Of a DNA stretch of 5,607 nucleotides, positions 1-5,607 are shown in pieces. Under the pieces are notes generated by a model that saw only the letters and a program-made list of their open reading frames with translations, did not search any database and was not told where the DNA came from. Source of the DNA: CAYLJO01 sp964383905 (GTDB taxonomy: Bacteria; Acidobacteriota; Blastocatellia; Pyrinomonadales; Pyrinomonadaceae); NCBI GenBank assembly GCA_964383905.1, contig CAYLJO010000320.1, forward strand, positions 1 to 5,607, given 5' to 3'. Within the stretch, counting starts at the first letter, position 1. The number at the start of each line of letters is the position of its first letter. The position numbers and the translations under genes were made by a program.

Positions 1-1
1 T

Positions 2-97
2 CGGCTGTTTAACATTCGTACTGGCGGAATTACTGCACGCGAGCAACTGATCGAGAGGATCAAAAGGGCGATCACCGATCGGTTATCAATTGACTAA
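2..97 (+). CDS. C-terminal end of an unidentified protein (partial, start outside the window)
   Basis: An open frame runs from base 2 to a TAA at 95-97 and gives 31 residues. It begins RLFNIRTGG and ends in a charged, probably helical tail (AREQLIERIKRAITDRL, then SID). The regular alternation of charged and hydrophobic residues looks like a real amphipathic C-terminal helix, and the AT-rich gap just after the stop fits a gene end. I do not recognise the family, and 31 residues are too few to assign a function. The frame could also be chance; the adjacent plus-strand frame closes at base 10. Confidence 0.4.
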   Translation, partial: RLFNIRTGGITAREQLIERIKRAITDRLSID

Positions 98-264
98 TCG
101 CACGATTGAGTTGGCCGCCGATATGCATATAGTCATGGGTTAGATCATCCGGTACATTTTAACCTTGTGTGGCTAAGGTCTTAACTTGTATCACAATCAT
201 CAATCCTACATGGCGCTCCAGCATTAATCTCAGCTATGATGCTGCTTCAACATGAGACTTCAAT
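98..264. other. AT-rich intergenic gap upstream of the small gene
   Basis: This gap is visibly richer in A and T than the rest of the window and has no coding frame I would defend. A TATGAT hexamer at 235-240 on the plus strand is a five-of-six match to a sigma-70 -10 element. It would place a transcript start about 18 bases before the start codon at 265. There is no convincing -35 hexamer at the right distance, so the promoter call is weak. Confidence 0.3.
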
Positions 265-516
265 GTGATGGAAAGTACTAAAGACATTGAGACCGTGCCG
301 ACACTTATCCTGGAGGGATTCGGCAAAATGCCGGCGATGGAGTTCCGCCTGCAAGAGGGTGGCAAGGTTGAGTGGCGCTACATGGTCGAGCAGGGCGAGT
401 ACCCGGGCTTTGATTCAGACTGGAGAGTCATGTCTGAGCAGGAGTGGAGAGACACTTTACGCATGGGCGGACGCATCGCCGGGTGGCTCAGATCATTAAA
501 TGATGGGCGAATGTGA
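265..516 (+). CDS. Small acidic protein of unknown function (83 residues)
   Basis: The frame opens with GTG at 265 directly followed by ATG at 268; either could be the start, and 268 gives 82 residues. Only a weak GAGA-like Shine-Dalgarno lies at 254-257, seven bases before 265. The product is rich in Glu, Asp, Trp, Met and Arg. It has a short beta-like start (TLILEGFGKMPAMEFRL), a central stretch with EWRYMVEQGEYPGFDSDW, and a C-terminal half that looks helical (SEQEWRDTLRMGGRIAGWL). It has no signal peptide, membrane segment, Cys pair or known catalytic motif, so it is probably a soluble cytoplasmic protein. The composition is far more protein-like than the overlapping frames. Its TGA at 514-516 lies seven bases from the stop of the convergent CoiA-like frame. 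I do not recognise a family; a small regulator or accessory-element protein is possible but not shown. Confidence 0.6.
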   Translation: MMESTKDIETVPTLILEGFGKMPAMEFRLQEGGKVEWRYMVEQGEYPGFDSDWRVMSEQEWRDTLRMGGRIAGWLRSLNDGRM

Positions 517-523
517 TTTAGAG

Positions 524-1192
524 TCATGCCCCGCTGCCGCCTCGAACCTCCAACTCCTCCAAGTACCACCGAGGCTGGGTATCAATCAGCAATCGGGCCC
601 CGGCCAGAGGGTATCCGCCACTCGTCCAGTCCTCTCTGGTTGTCGGTCTGAAATCTTCAGTGATCGTGACGGGCTGACCAGCCACAGGGACTTTCATCCG
701 CGACAGCTTCTGATAGTCGCAGGTCCGTCTCCTCGCCCTCCTGTAGTAATCTCGAAAGTGCAGGGGCAGGACTTTCACCCCTTCCAGCCAGTAGTAAATC
801 CTGCCGAGGTAAGCGCGGTCCAGCCACCGCTCCCACGGGCGCGGTGAATAGAGGTGGCTATCCGGGATCCGGCTATAGAGCGGGAGCCAGAGCACGTGAA
901 TGCCTTTCCCTGCATACTCAGAGGTGCGGTAGGCGATCCTGGCCAGCGAGAGAGCGCTTAGCTGGACTTCAATAGCGACCGGCACACCACCGATGTAGGC
1001 GCTCACATCTGGCCGAATACGACAAATAACGCCGAAACTTTTACGCCAAATAATTCTGAAAGTGACACATTTATGTCCGCTCTTCCTATCCGATCCGGGC
1101 ATCACACAGCTTGATTGTCCTGTCACTGCTCGCCGAAGCCAATCGCTTCGTGGCAGGCGAGCGACATGACGCAATGAACTGGAACTAAACAT
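524..1192 (-). CDS. CoiA-like PD-(D/E)XK nuclease family protein, probably N-terminally truncated
   Basis: The conserved part is the C-terminal 165 or so residues. It has RPDVSAYIGGVPVAIEVQ (Asp codon 1007-1009, Glu 968-970, Gln 962-964), the D...ExQ form of the nuclease core found in CoiA-like proteins. A helix with RTSEY and the strand GIHVLWLPLY follow. Then comes a WERWLDRAYLGRIYYWLEG block and a basic C-terminal region ending in GARLLIDTQPRW. CoiA acts in natural transformation, on DNA taken into the cell; relatives outside streptococci are mostly uncharacterised. The frame stays open on the minus strand up to an ATG at 1348 inside the receptor gene. Upstream of about 1030 I see none of the expected N-terminal region, such as a Cys-rich zinc-binding part. 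No candidate start (ATG at 1348, 1192 or 1102) has a good Shine-Dalgarno. The coordinates use the ATG at 1192 (222 residues) as a compromise. The gene is most likely a 5'-truncated remnant, though a short active form cannot be excluded. Confidence 0.6.
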   Translation of the reverse strand: MFSSSSLRHVARLPRSDWLRRAVTGQSSCVMPGSDRKSGHKCVTFRIIWRKSFGVICRIRPDVSAYIGGVPVAIEVQLSALSLARIAYRTSEYAGKGIHVLWLPLYSRIPDSHLYSPRPWERWLDRAYLGRIYYWLEGVKVLPLHFRDYYRRARRRTCDYQKLSRMKVPVAGQPVTITEDFRPTTREDWTSGGYPLAGARLLIDTQPRWYLEELEVRGGSGA

Positions 1193-1304
1193 CTCGCCAA
1201 AGTCCGTAGCTCTCGTCACAGCCGACCGCACACCCTGGGCGCGCTGAACGGGATTGATCTGGATCAGGAGGACGTGCTCAATTCGCGGACTTGAGCCCAC
1301 TTGC
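1031..1304. other. Junction region between the receptor 3' end and the conserved CoiA-like module
   Basis: The minus-strand frame of the CoiA-like gene stays open across this stretch. The encoded residues (Ser- and Arg-rich, no recognisable motif) do not look like that family, and the other frames are no better. It is best read as the 3' flank of the receptor gene running into the break point of the nuclease gene. It holds one interrupted inverted repeat, and I see no terminator with a T-run and no promoter. Confidence 0.35.
1128..1162. repeat. Interrupted inverted repeat (outer 7 bp, inner 5 bp)
   Basis: GCTCGCC at 1128-1134 pairs exactly with GGCGAGC at 1156-1162. Inside it, GAAGC at 1135-1139 pairs with GCTTC at 1145-1149 around the loop CAATC, leaving six unpaired bases (1150-1155) on one side. 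It lies about 145 bases beyond the receptor stop. No T-run follows on either strand, so it is not a typical intrinsic terminator. It may help 3' end formation or be a remnant of an element end; both are guesses. Confidence 0.35.
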
Positions 1305-4300
1305 TCAGAAATCGAGACGCAGGCCGAGCTGAATCTGACGAGGATCATTCCCCTGCGTGGTTATGACTCCGAAGGTTTGCGGGCTCTGCAAATTGACTGT
1401 CGGGTCGAGGAAGTTCACATGGTTGAAAAGGTTGAAGAATTCGGCGGAGAGGGTCAGCCCGGCCCGCTCCGTCAACTTGATCTTCTTCGCGAAACTCAAA
1501 TCCACGTTCCAAAGTTTCAAACCCCGGAGCGTGCCGCCTCGCGATGTCGTATCCACGCTCACCAGAGTAGGTCGAAACTGGTTAAAAACAGCCTGTGGGT
1601 CGGCGAATATGTTCAGACCGGTCCCCGTTCCACCGGCGCTAGAACCGGCACCACTGCTCGGCGCGACCCCGTGGCGACCGGCGTCCACCCCGCCGGAACC
1701 GAACCGAACCGCCTCGGAAACGGCACCCAACCCCGACTGGCCGAATTCCTGGCCGGAACCATCCAAGACCCTCAACGGTAGCGCGCTCGCCACGGTAACG
1801 ATGGGCGACACCTGCCACCCACCTGTGACGCGTTTCAGCCACCCGACCCGGGAACGGAGAGGCAATTCCCAAACGCCCAGCACGGTCAGAACGAACTTAC
1901 GATCAAATAGCGACGTCCCATAATCATAGTGAGGATCGTAACTGTTCGAGAATGCCTGGTCCGTGTCCTGATTCACCCCTACGTTGTCCAGGCTGTGGCT
2001 GTAAGTGAAATTTACATCGAGGGTAAGGCCGCGGTATGCGCGGACGTGGTAAGAAGCAAAGGCGGCGTGGTAATTGGACCCGGCGAGGCTCGACCAATAG
2101 AAGAAATTAGTAAACTGCGTCGCCGCGTTGGTGGCCGGGCCGAATTTGAACTGGGATTGAATCCCGTTGAACACATTCCTCACGCGCTGGTTGGCTATGT
2201 CACCGGAAAAGGCGGCTGCCACACCGGCCGTACAGCTCGTAAACTTTGGGGCACAAAATGTAGTGCTCCCGGCCAAGCTCGTTTCGAAGAACGGCTGAGG
2301 CGTAATGACCGCCCGGCCGGCTATCTGTTGGGCCAGACTGTCGAAGGCCTGGGCAAAGCTCTGTCCACCGACAGTCATGAAGAATGGCACCTGATTCAGA
2401 TCGATGCCCTGGTAGATATTCCTGGCGGTGTGACCGACGTAGCCGACTTCCAAACGGCCATTCCCCCCTAACTCGCGCTGAATGGTGAAATCCCAAGCGT
2501 TATGTGAACCGGGCTTCCACTGCGGGTCTTGCACCTGAGAGTTAGGGACGAAGGGAATATTGGCGCCGGGCACGAGTGCGTTACCGGGCACCGCCGGAGG
2601 GGTGATGGTCGGGGGGATCGGAGGCAACGTGATCTTGCCCCCGTCGATCCCGACGCGGAAAGCGGAGGAGGGGTTAGTCCCACCATTCCCCCGGCAGTCG
2701 ACGGCGGCGCCTGAGGCGAGGGAGGGCGCGAGGCAGAGTAGACTTTGCCCGAATCCGATCGCTTGCAGGGGGTCGATGGCCGTCTGCACACCATTCAAAC
2801 GGTCATAAAAATGCCAATAGCCACCGCGGAGCACAGTCTTGCCCCGGCCGAGCAACGTTGCCAACGGCCCGCGGTCGAAGTTGGGCTGCCAGGCCGCCGC
2901 CACGCGCGGCTCAAAGTTGCGGCCGACGAAATCGAACGGATATTTTCGCCCGGTCTTGCCGATGGGCGTAAAACCGACCGGGGGGTTGAAAACCTGCCCC
3001 GCCAGCGCGGCCTGTCGGCGCTGCTCAAGGTAGCTTTGCGGAAGCACAATACCGCCGGATCCGCTTGGGGAGACCGTCATCATCAATTTGCCTTGATCTT
3101 CCACTGGGGGCACGGTCGCCGCCCAGGCCAGGCCATAGGTTAACGTGAGGGTGGATCGCGGACGCCAGGTGTCTTGGGCGTAAAGGGTCGCTTGATCGTA
3201 CCTGACGGTGTTTTTTAGATCCGTCCCTTCGGGCAGGAGCTGGAGCTGAGCATCACGCGCGCGAAGGATCGTAGCGGCGTCCACCAAGCCCAGGACTTGC
3301 GCGTACAGATTGTTCCAGTTGGAATTCTGGCCGGGCGGCAGGCAATTAGGCGATGTCGCTGTGGCGCACGGGGCCGGTCGCGCCGTCGCCGGAAAACTGA
3401 TGCCCCCGATCGTGTTCCCCATGAAGTACTGTAAGGTCTTCTGCGAATTAAGCTGGCCGTCGTCGCGCTGGAAATAGGCCCACGTATGGTTAAAAGAGCC
3501 GCCGAACCGGATGAGGTGCTTTCCCCGCAGCCAGCTCGCGTCGTCCCGAAGTCCTAGGCCGTGAGAGTTCCACAGGCGCGTTCGCGAATTCTGTGTGTCA
3601 ATGTTAACGGGAACCAGAGCGTTGAGTGTATCCCCGCCGGGGACCAAAGCGGCAGGTGTCGTTCCCGGCAGCTGCGGGAAAGGGGGGAGGGAGACCCACT
3701 CCCACCAATCTCTCAACCAGCTGACGTGAACGTCGTTAGTGACGTTAGGTGTGATATTGGCGGTCAGCCCGGTCACCAGATAGCGCGGCTGGCGCGGGAT
3801 GGCTGAGAGAACCTTTGGGACTCCGCCGACGTCGCCCGAGATGACCCCGCCGATATCCACCTGGCGCAGAAAACCGGCGTCTTCCCGGAAGTGCCGGTAA
3901 CTAGCCGTCCAGTGGAGGCGTGAACCGAAGGAGTGATCCACGCGGATCACGCCGAAGTCGTCCTTGACCGGGAACTTCCCGAATGCTGAGAACCCAATGG
4001 TGTTCAGGCCATCGCCTTGAGAGGTGTCATTGCCCGGCGGTTCGAGTTGCCACAGTTGGGCGATCGCCGGATTCATTCCGAGGTTGCGAGGGTCGCACGA
4101 ACCGGTGCCCGACGAGCCGCACAGCCGGGCAACGTTGCCCGGCTGCAGCGGGTAGCTGATGACATTGCCCGCCCCGTCCTTAAACCGAAGAATGCCCTGC
4201 CGCAACGTGGCAGAGGGCACAAGCCGGGTGATGAAACTCGCTTCGCTCCTCCGACGTCCCTCGTAATTCGCGTAAAAATAGGTCTTCCACGTGCCGGGCA

Positions 4301-5240
4301 GTAAGTGCCCGCCCAGGCTACCGCCGAAGCGGTTATCTACAACATTCGGCCTCGGCCGGCCAAGACGGTTTGCGTCCCAGCGGTTGGCGTTCAGCGCTGA
4401 ACCTCGATAGTACTCGTAGAGCGATCCGTGGAAACGGTCGGCACCGCGCTTGGTGACCATCACCACTTGTGCCCCGCCCCCCACACTCAAGCTGCCACTC
4501 GGGTTATTTGTTTCTACGTTGAATTCCTGGATGCTCTCCACCGGCGTGGGGATCGAACCCTCCGGCCCGCCGTTGAAAGCTTTGTAATAGTCGGAGTTAC
4601 CGGAGGTGGGGTTGGTGATCTCGCCGCCATCTAACAGAAACGAGTTCTGGTCGCTGCGCGCCCCGGCCACCTGGCCGCCGAAACGACTCGATTGTGAGTT
4701 GAACTGTTGCGGCATGGCGAGCGGCTGCAGGAGCAGCAGGCTGGTGGTGTTCCGCTCCAGCGTCGGCAAAGCACGGATTTCGTTACCCCCGATGGTATTG
4801 CCAACCGTGGCGTCCAGCGTCCGCAACTCGGCGCCGGGCGTGGAGCTCACCTCGACCACCTCAGCGATGTTCCCCAACCTCAGACTCACATTGATAGTGG
4901 ACGTCTTTTCCACCTCAACCGTCAGCGCCGGTACGACCGCCTGTGCGAACCCGGTGGCAATGACTGTGACGGAATAAACCCCTGGCGTGATTTGCGCAAA
5001 GGTGTAGTGGCCCGTCTGGTCAGTCGTCGTCGTGCGTACAGTTCCCGTGGCGGTATCGCGGAGATCGATCTTCGCCTGTGGGACGGCGGCTCCCGACGGG
5101 TCGGTGACCTGCCCGAGCACCTGCCCACTTGTCAACGTTTGTGCAGCTGCCGGATACCCATGCGAAGAAATACATAGCAAAACCAGAGCCCCAAAGAGAA
5201 AGGAGTTACCGATTGCCGCTTGTCTTTTGAAAGCCCTCAT
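1305..5240 (-). CDS. TonB-dependent receptor, Oar-like, with N-terminal carboxypeptidase-regulatory-like domain
   Basis: This is a 1311-residue outer-membrane protein predicted to import a large or scarce substrate using TonB energy; the substrate cannot be read from the sequence. The ATG at 5240 is chosen because a strong AGGGAGGA lies just upstream; a GTG at 5327 would add 29 residues in front of the signal peptide and lacks a ribosome site. Residues 1-33 form a signal peptide (KR, hydrophobic core, cleavage near YPAAAQ). Residues 38-132 form the beta-sandwich CarboxypepD_reg-like domain (GQVTDPSGAAVPQA, DQTGHYTFAQITPGVYSV). About 140-285 is the plug (IRALPTLERN, NSFLLDGG, VTKRGADRFHGSLYEYYRG), and the barrel runs to the C-terminus. 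The end has AEFFNLFNHVNF, PRQIQLGLRLDF and a terminal Phe, the signal recognised by the BAM machinery. The Gly/Ser-rich stretch GAGSSAGGTGTG near the end is probably a loop. The gene is intact and slightly longer than many relatives. No partner genes adjoin it. Confidence 0.93.
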   Translation of the reverse strand: MRAFKRQAAIGNSFLFGALVLLCISSHGYPAAAQTLTSGQVLGQVTDPSGAAVPQAKIDLRDTATGTVRTTTTDQTGHYTFAQITPGVYSVTVIATGFAQAVVPALTVEVEKTSTINVSLRLGNIAEVVEVSSTPGAELRTLDATVGNTIGGNEIRALPTLERNTTSLLLLQPLAMPQQFNSQSSRFGGQVAGARSDQNSFLLDGGEITNPTSGNSDYYKAFNGGPEGSIPTPVESIQEFNVETNNPSGSLSVGGGAQVVMVTKRGADRFHGSLYEYYRGSALNANRWDANRLGRPRPNVVDNRFGGSLGGHLLPGTWKTYFYANYEGRRRSEASFITRLVPSATLRQGILRFKDGAGNVISYPLQPGNVARLCGSSGTGSCDPRNLGMNPAIAQLWQLEPPGNDTSQGDGLNTIGFSAFGKFPVKDDFGVIRVDHSFGSRLHWTASYRHFREDAGFLRQVDIGGVISGDVGGVPKVLSAIPRQPRYLVTGLTANITPNVTNDVHVSWLRDWWEWVSLPPFPQLPGTTPAALVPGGDTLNALVPVNIDTQNSRTRLWNSHGLGLRDDASWLRGKHLIRFGGSFNHTWAYFQRDDGQLNSQKTLQYFMGNTIGGISFPATARPAPCATATSPNCLPPGQNSNWNNLYAQVLGLVDAATILRARDAQLQLLPEGTDLKNTVRYDQATLYAQDTWRPRSTLTLTYGLAWAATVPPVEDQGKLMMTVSPSGSGGIVLPQSYLEQRRQAALAGQVFNPPVGFTPIGKTGRKYPFDFVGRNFEPRVAAAWQPNFDRGPLATLLGRGKTVLRGGYWHFYDRLNGVQTAIDPLQAIGFGQSLLCLAPSLASGAAVDCRGNGGTNPSSAFRVGIDGGKITLPPIPPTITPPAVPGNALVPGANIPFVPNSQVQDPQWKPGSHNAWDFTIQRELGGNGRLEVGYVGHTARNIYQGIDLNQVPFFMTVGGQSFAQAFDSLAQQIAGRAVITPQPFFETSLAGSTTFCAPKFTSCTAGVAAAFSGDIANQRVRNVFNGIQSQFKFGPATNAATQFTNFFYWSSLAGSNYHAAFASYHVRAYRGLTLDVNFTYSHSLDNVGVNQDTDQAFSNSYDPHYDYGTSLFDRKFVLTVLGVWELPLRSRVGWLKRVTGGWQVSPIVTVASALPLRVLDGSGQEFGQSGLGAVSEAVRFGSGGVDAGRHGVAPSSGAGSSAGGTGTGLNIFADPQAVFNQFRPTLVSVDTTSRGGTLRGLKLWNVDLSFAKKIKLTERAGLTLSAEFFNLFNHVNFLDPTVNLQSPQTFGVITTQGNDPRQIQLGLRLDF

Positions 5241-5244
5241 CGCG

Positions 5245-5252
5245 TCCTCCCT
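5245..5252 (-). promoter_or_regulatory. Ribosome binding site of the receptor gene
   Basis: The minus strand reads AGGGAGGA followed by CGCG and the ATG at 5240-5238. The GGAGG core (5246-5250) is five bases from the start codon, which is close to ideal. It decides the start in favour of 5240 over the in-frame GTG at 5327. Confidence 0.8.
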
Positions 5253-5354
5253 GCCACGCCTGGTCGCAAGCCACCCAGCAATGTCGGCCCGTATAATGGC
5301 GCGGATGAACTTGTCTTCGCTCGTCACAGTTTAGATGGCAAGCGCTACCTGGGG

Positions 5355-5376
5355 TCGATCGGCGCCTGCCGATCGA
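5355..5376. repeat. Perfect 9-bp hairpin in the receptor leader
   Basis: TCGATCGGC at 5355-5363 and GCCGATCGA at 5368-5376 are exact reverse complements around a four-base loop (GCCT on plus, AGGC on minus). It lies 114 bases before the receptor start codon and about 55 bases downstream of the predicted -10, inside the expected 5' leader. No T-run follows on either strand, so it is not a standard terminator. It could be an operator for a dimeric regulator or a structural element of the leader RNA. Confidence 0.55.
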
Positions 5377-5429
5377 TGGAGCGTTTCATGAGAGGCACGA
5401 CTCCGACCCGGCCTCTTAGATGGTCGGGT

Positions 5430-5461
5430 ATTATACACCCAACTTGGTGATGGCACATCAA
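5430..5461 (-). promoter_or_regulatory. Candidate promoter of the receptor gene
   Basis: The minus strand has a perfect TATAAT at 5435-5430. The best upstream hexamer is TTGATG (5461-5456, four of six matches to TTGACA), but the spacer is 20 bases, longer than optimal. A start near 5423 would give a leader of roughly 180 bases carrying the 5355-5376 hairpin. The -10 sits inside an imperfect palindrome, GGGTGTATAATACCC (5426-5440), which could be a repressor site. Confidence 0.4.
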
Positions 5462-5520
5462 CTGGATTGAGCAGCTCACACCTTTGTGGCCCATCGACTA
5501 CTACTCAACGATGTAGCCTG

Positions 5521-5607
5521 GCAGGCATTGAGCAGATTCACCTGCATCAGCTGCGCCACAGTTTTGCGCGGATGGTGGCCGAGGAGAGCGGGTCACTTAC
5601 AGAGACC
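5521..5607 (+). pseudogene. Tyrosine recombinase (phage-type integrase) fragment, box II region
   Basis: The last 87 bases encode AGIEQIHLHQLRHSFARM followed by VAEESGSLTET, running off the window edge in frame. HQLRHSFA is the box II motif of tyrosine recombinases: the His codon at 5545-5547 and Arg at 5554-5556 form the catalytic HxxR. The segment after it, with a Gly-Ser pair and TET, is where these proteins lead into Q-x-LGH. Such enzymes cut and rejoin DNA at attachment sites through a tyrosine located beyond this window. The frame is open back to 5392, but that part has no in-frame ATG and does not resemble the catalytic core, and the box I Arg region is absent. It is therefore probably a 5'-truncated remnant, although a frameshifted or rearranged gene is possible. 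Confidence 0.6.

Noticed and set aside
500..847. Plus-strand open frame of 115 residues
   Set aside because: It is antisense to the conserved CoiA-like core, Pro/Ser/Arg-rich and without motifs.
1286..1307. Short stem TGAGC/GCTCA at the receptor stop codon as a terminator
   Set aside because: It is only 5 bp, overlaps the stop codon and has no T-run.
1254..2471. Long plus-strand open frames (for example 1254-1781, 1357-1923 and 1929-2471)
   Set aside because: They lie opposite the receptor gene. Their composition is that of antisense shadows of GC-rich coding DNA, with no recognisable motifs.
3642..3700. G/C-rich tracts within the receptor gene as repeats or structural elements
   Set aside because: They are explained by Pro- and Gly-rich codons (for example PPFPQLPGTTPAALVPGG) in an uninterrupted reading frame.
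5292..5297. Plus-strand TATAAT as a promoter
   Set aside because: There is no -35 hexamer at a usable distance and no plus-strand gene directly downstream; it lies within the receptor leader.
5241..5327. 29-residue N-terminal extension of the receptor from a GTG at 5327
   Set aside because: It would bury the signal peptide 29 residues inside the protein and has no ribosome site, whereas the ATG at 5240 has a near-ideal one.

Overview
The window looks like chromosomal DNA of an Acidobacteriota-type organism (Solibacter/Bryobacter-like soil bacteria). The call rests on one gene: a very long outer-membrane receptor with a carboxypeptidase-regulatory-like N-terminal domain, a plug and a beta-barrel, of the Oar-like TonB-dependent type that is strongly expanded in that phylum. 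The base composition (GC-rich in the coding parts, visibly more AT-rich at about 100-260) fits but does not prove it. No alignment could be run, so family names rest on motif recognition.

Layout from left to right. Bases 2-97 hold what looks like the last 31 codons of a plus-strand gene that starts outside the window. A short AT-rich gap follows, then a small plus-strand gene of unknown function (265-516). It converges, with a 7-base gap, on a minus-strand frame (stop at 524-526) whose well-conserved part (about 524-1030) is a CoiA-like PD-(D/E)XK nuclease module. The upstream end of that frame does not look like its family, so the gene is probably cut at its N-terminus. Bases 1031-1304 hold no gene I can defend, only an interrupted inverted repeat.

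The minus strand from 5240 to 1305 is a single 1311-residue TonB-dependent receptor gene, intact, with a strong ribosome binding site, a signal peptide and the C-terminal aromatic residue typical of barrel proteins. Its leader (5241 to about 5425) contains a perfect 9-bp hairpin, and a TATAAT -10 element lies at 5430-5435. At the right edge, plus strand 5521-5607 encodes the HxxR (box II) segment of a tyrosine recombinase. The expected core upstream of it is absent, so it is either a remnant or a rearranged gene that continues beyond the window.

The receptor therefore sits between two broken accessory-type genes, a CoiA-like nuclease and a tyrosine recombinase. This suggests an old mobile-element or rearrangement site rather than a working multi-gene system. 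The receptor stands alone: no partner SusD, TonB, ExbBD, regulator or enzyme lies beside it here. I found no CRISPR array, tRNA, rRNA or convincing new defence system.
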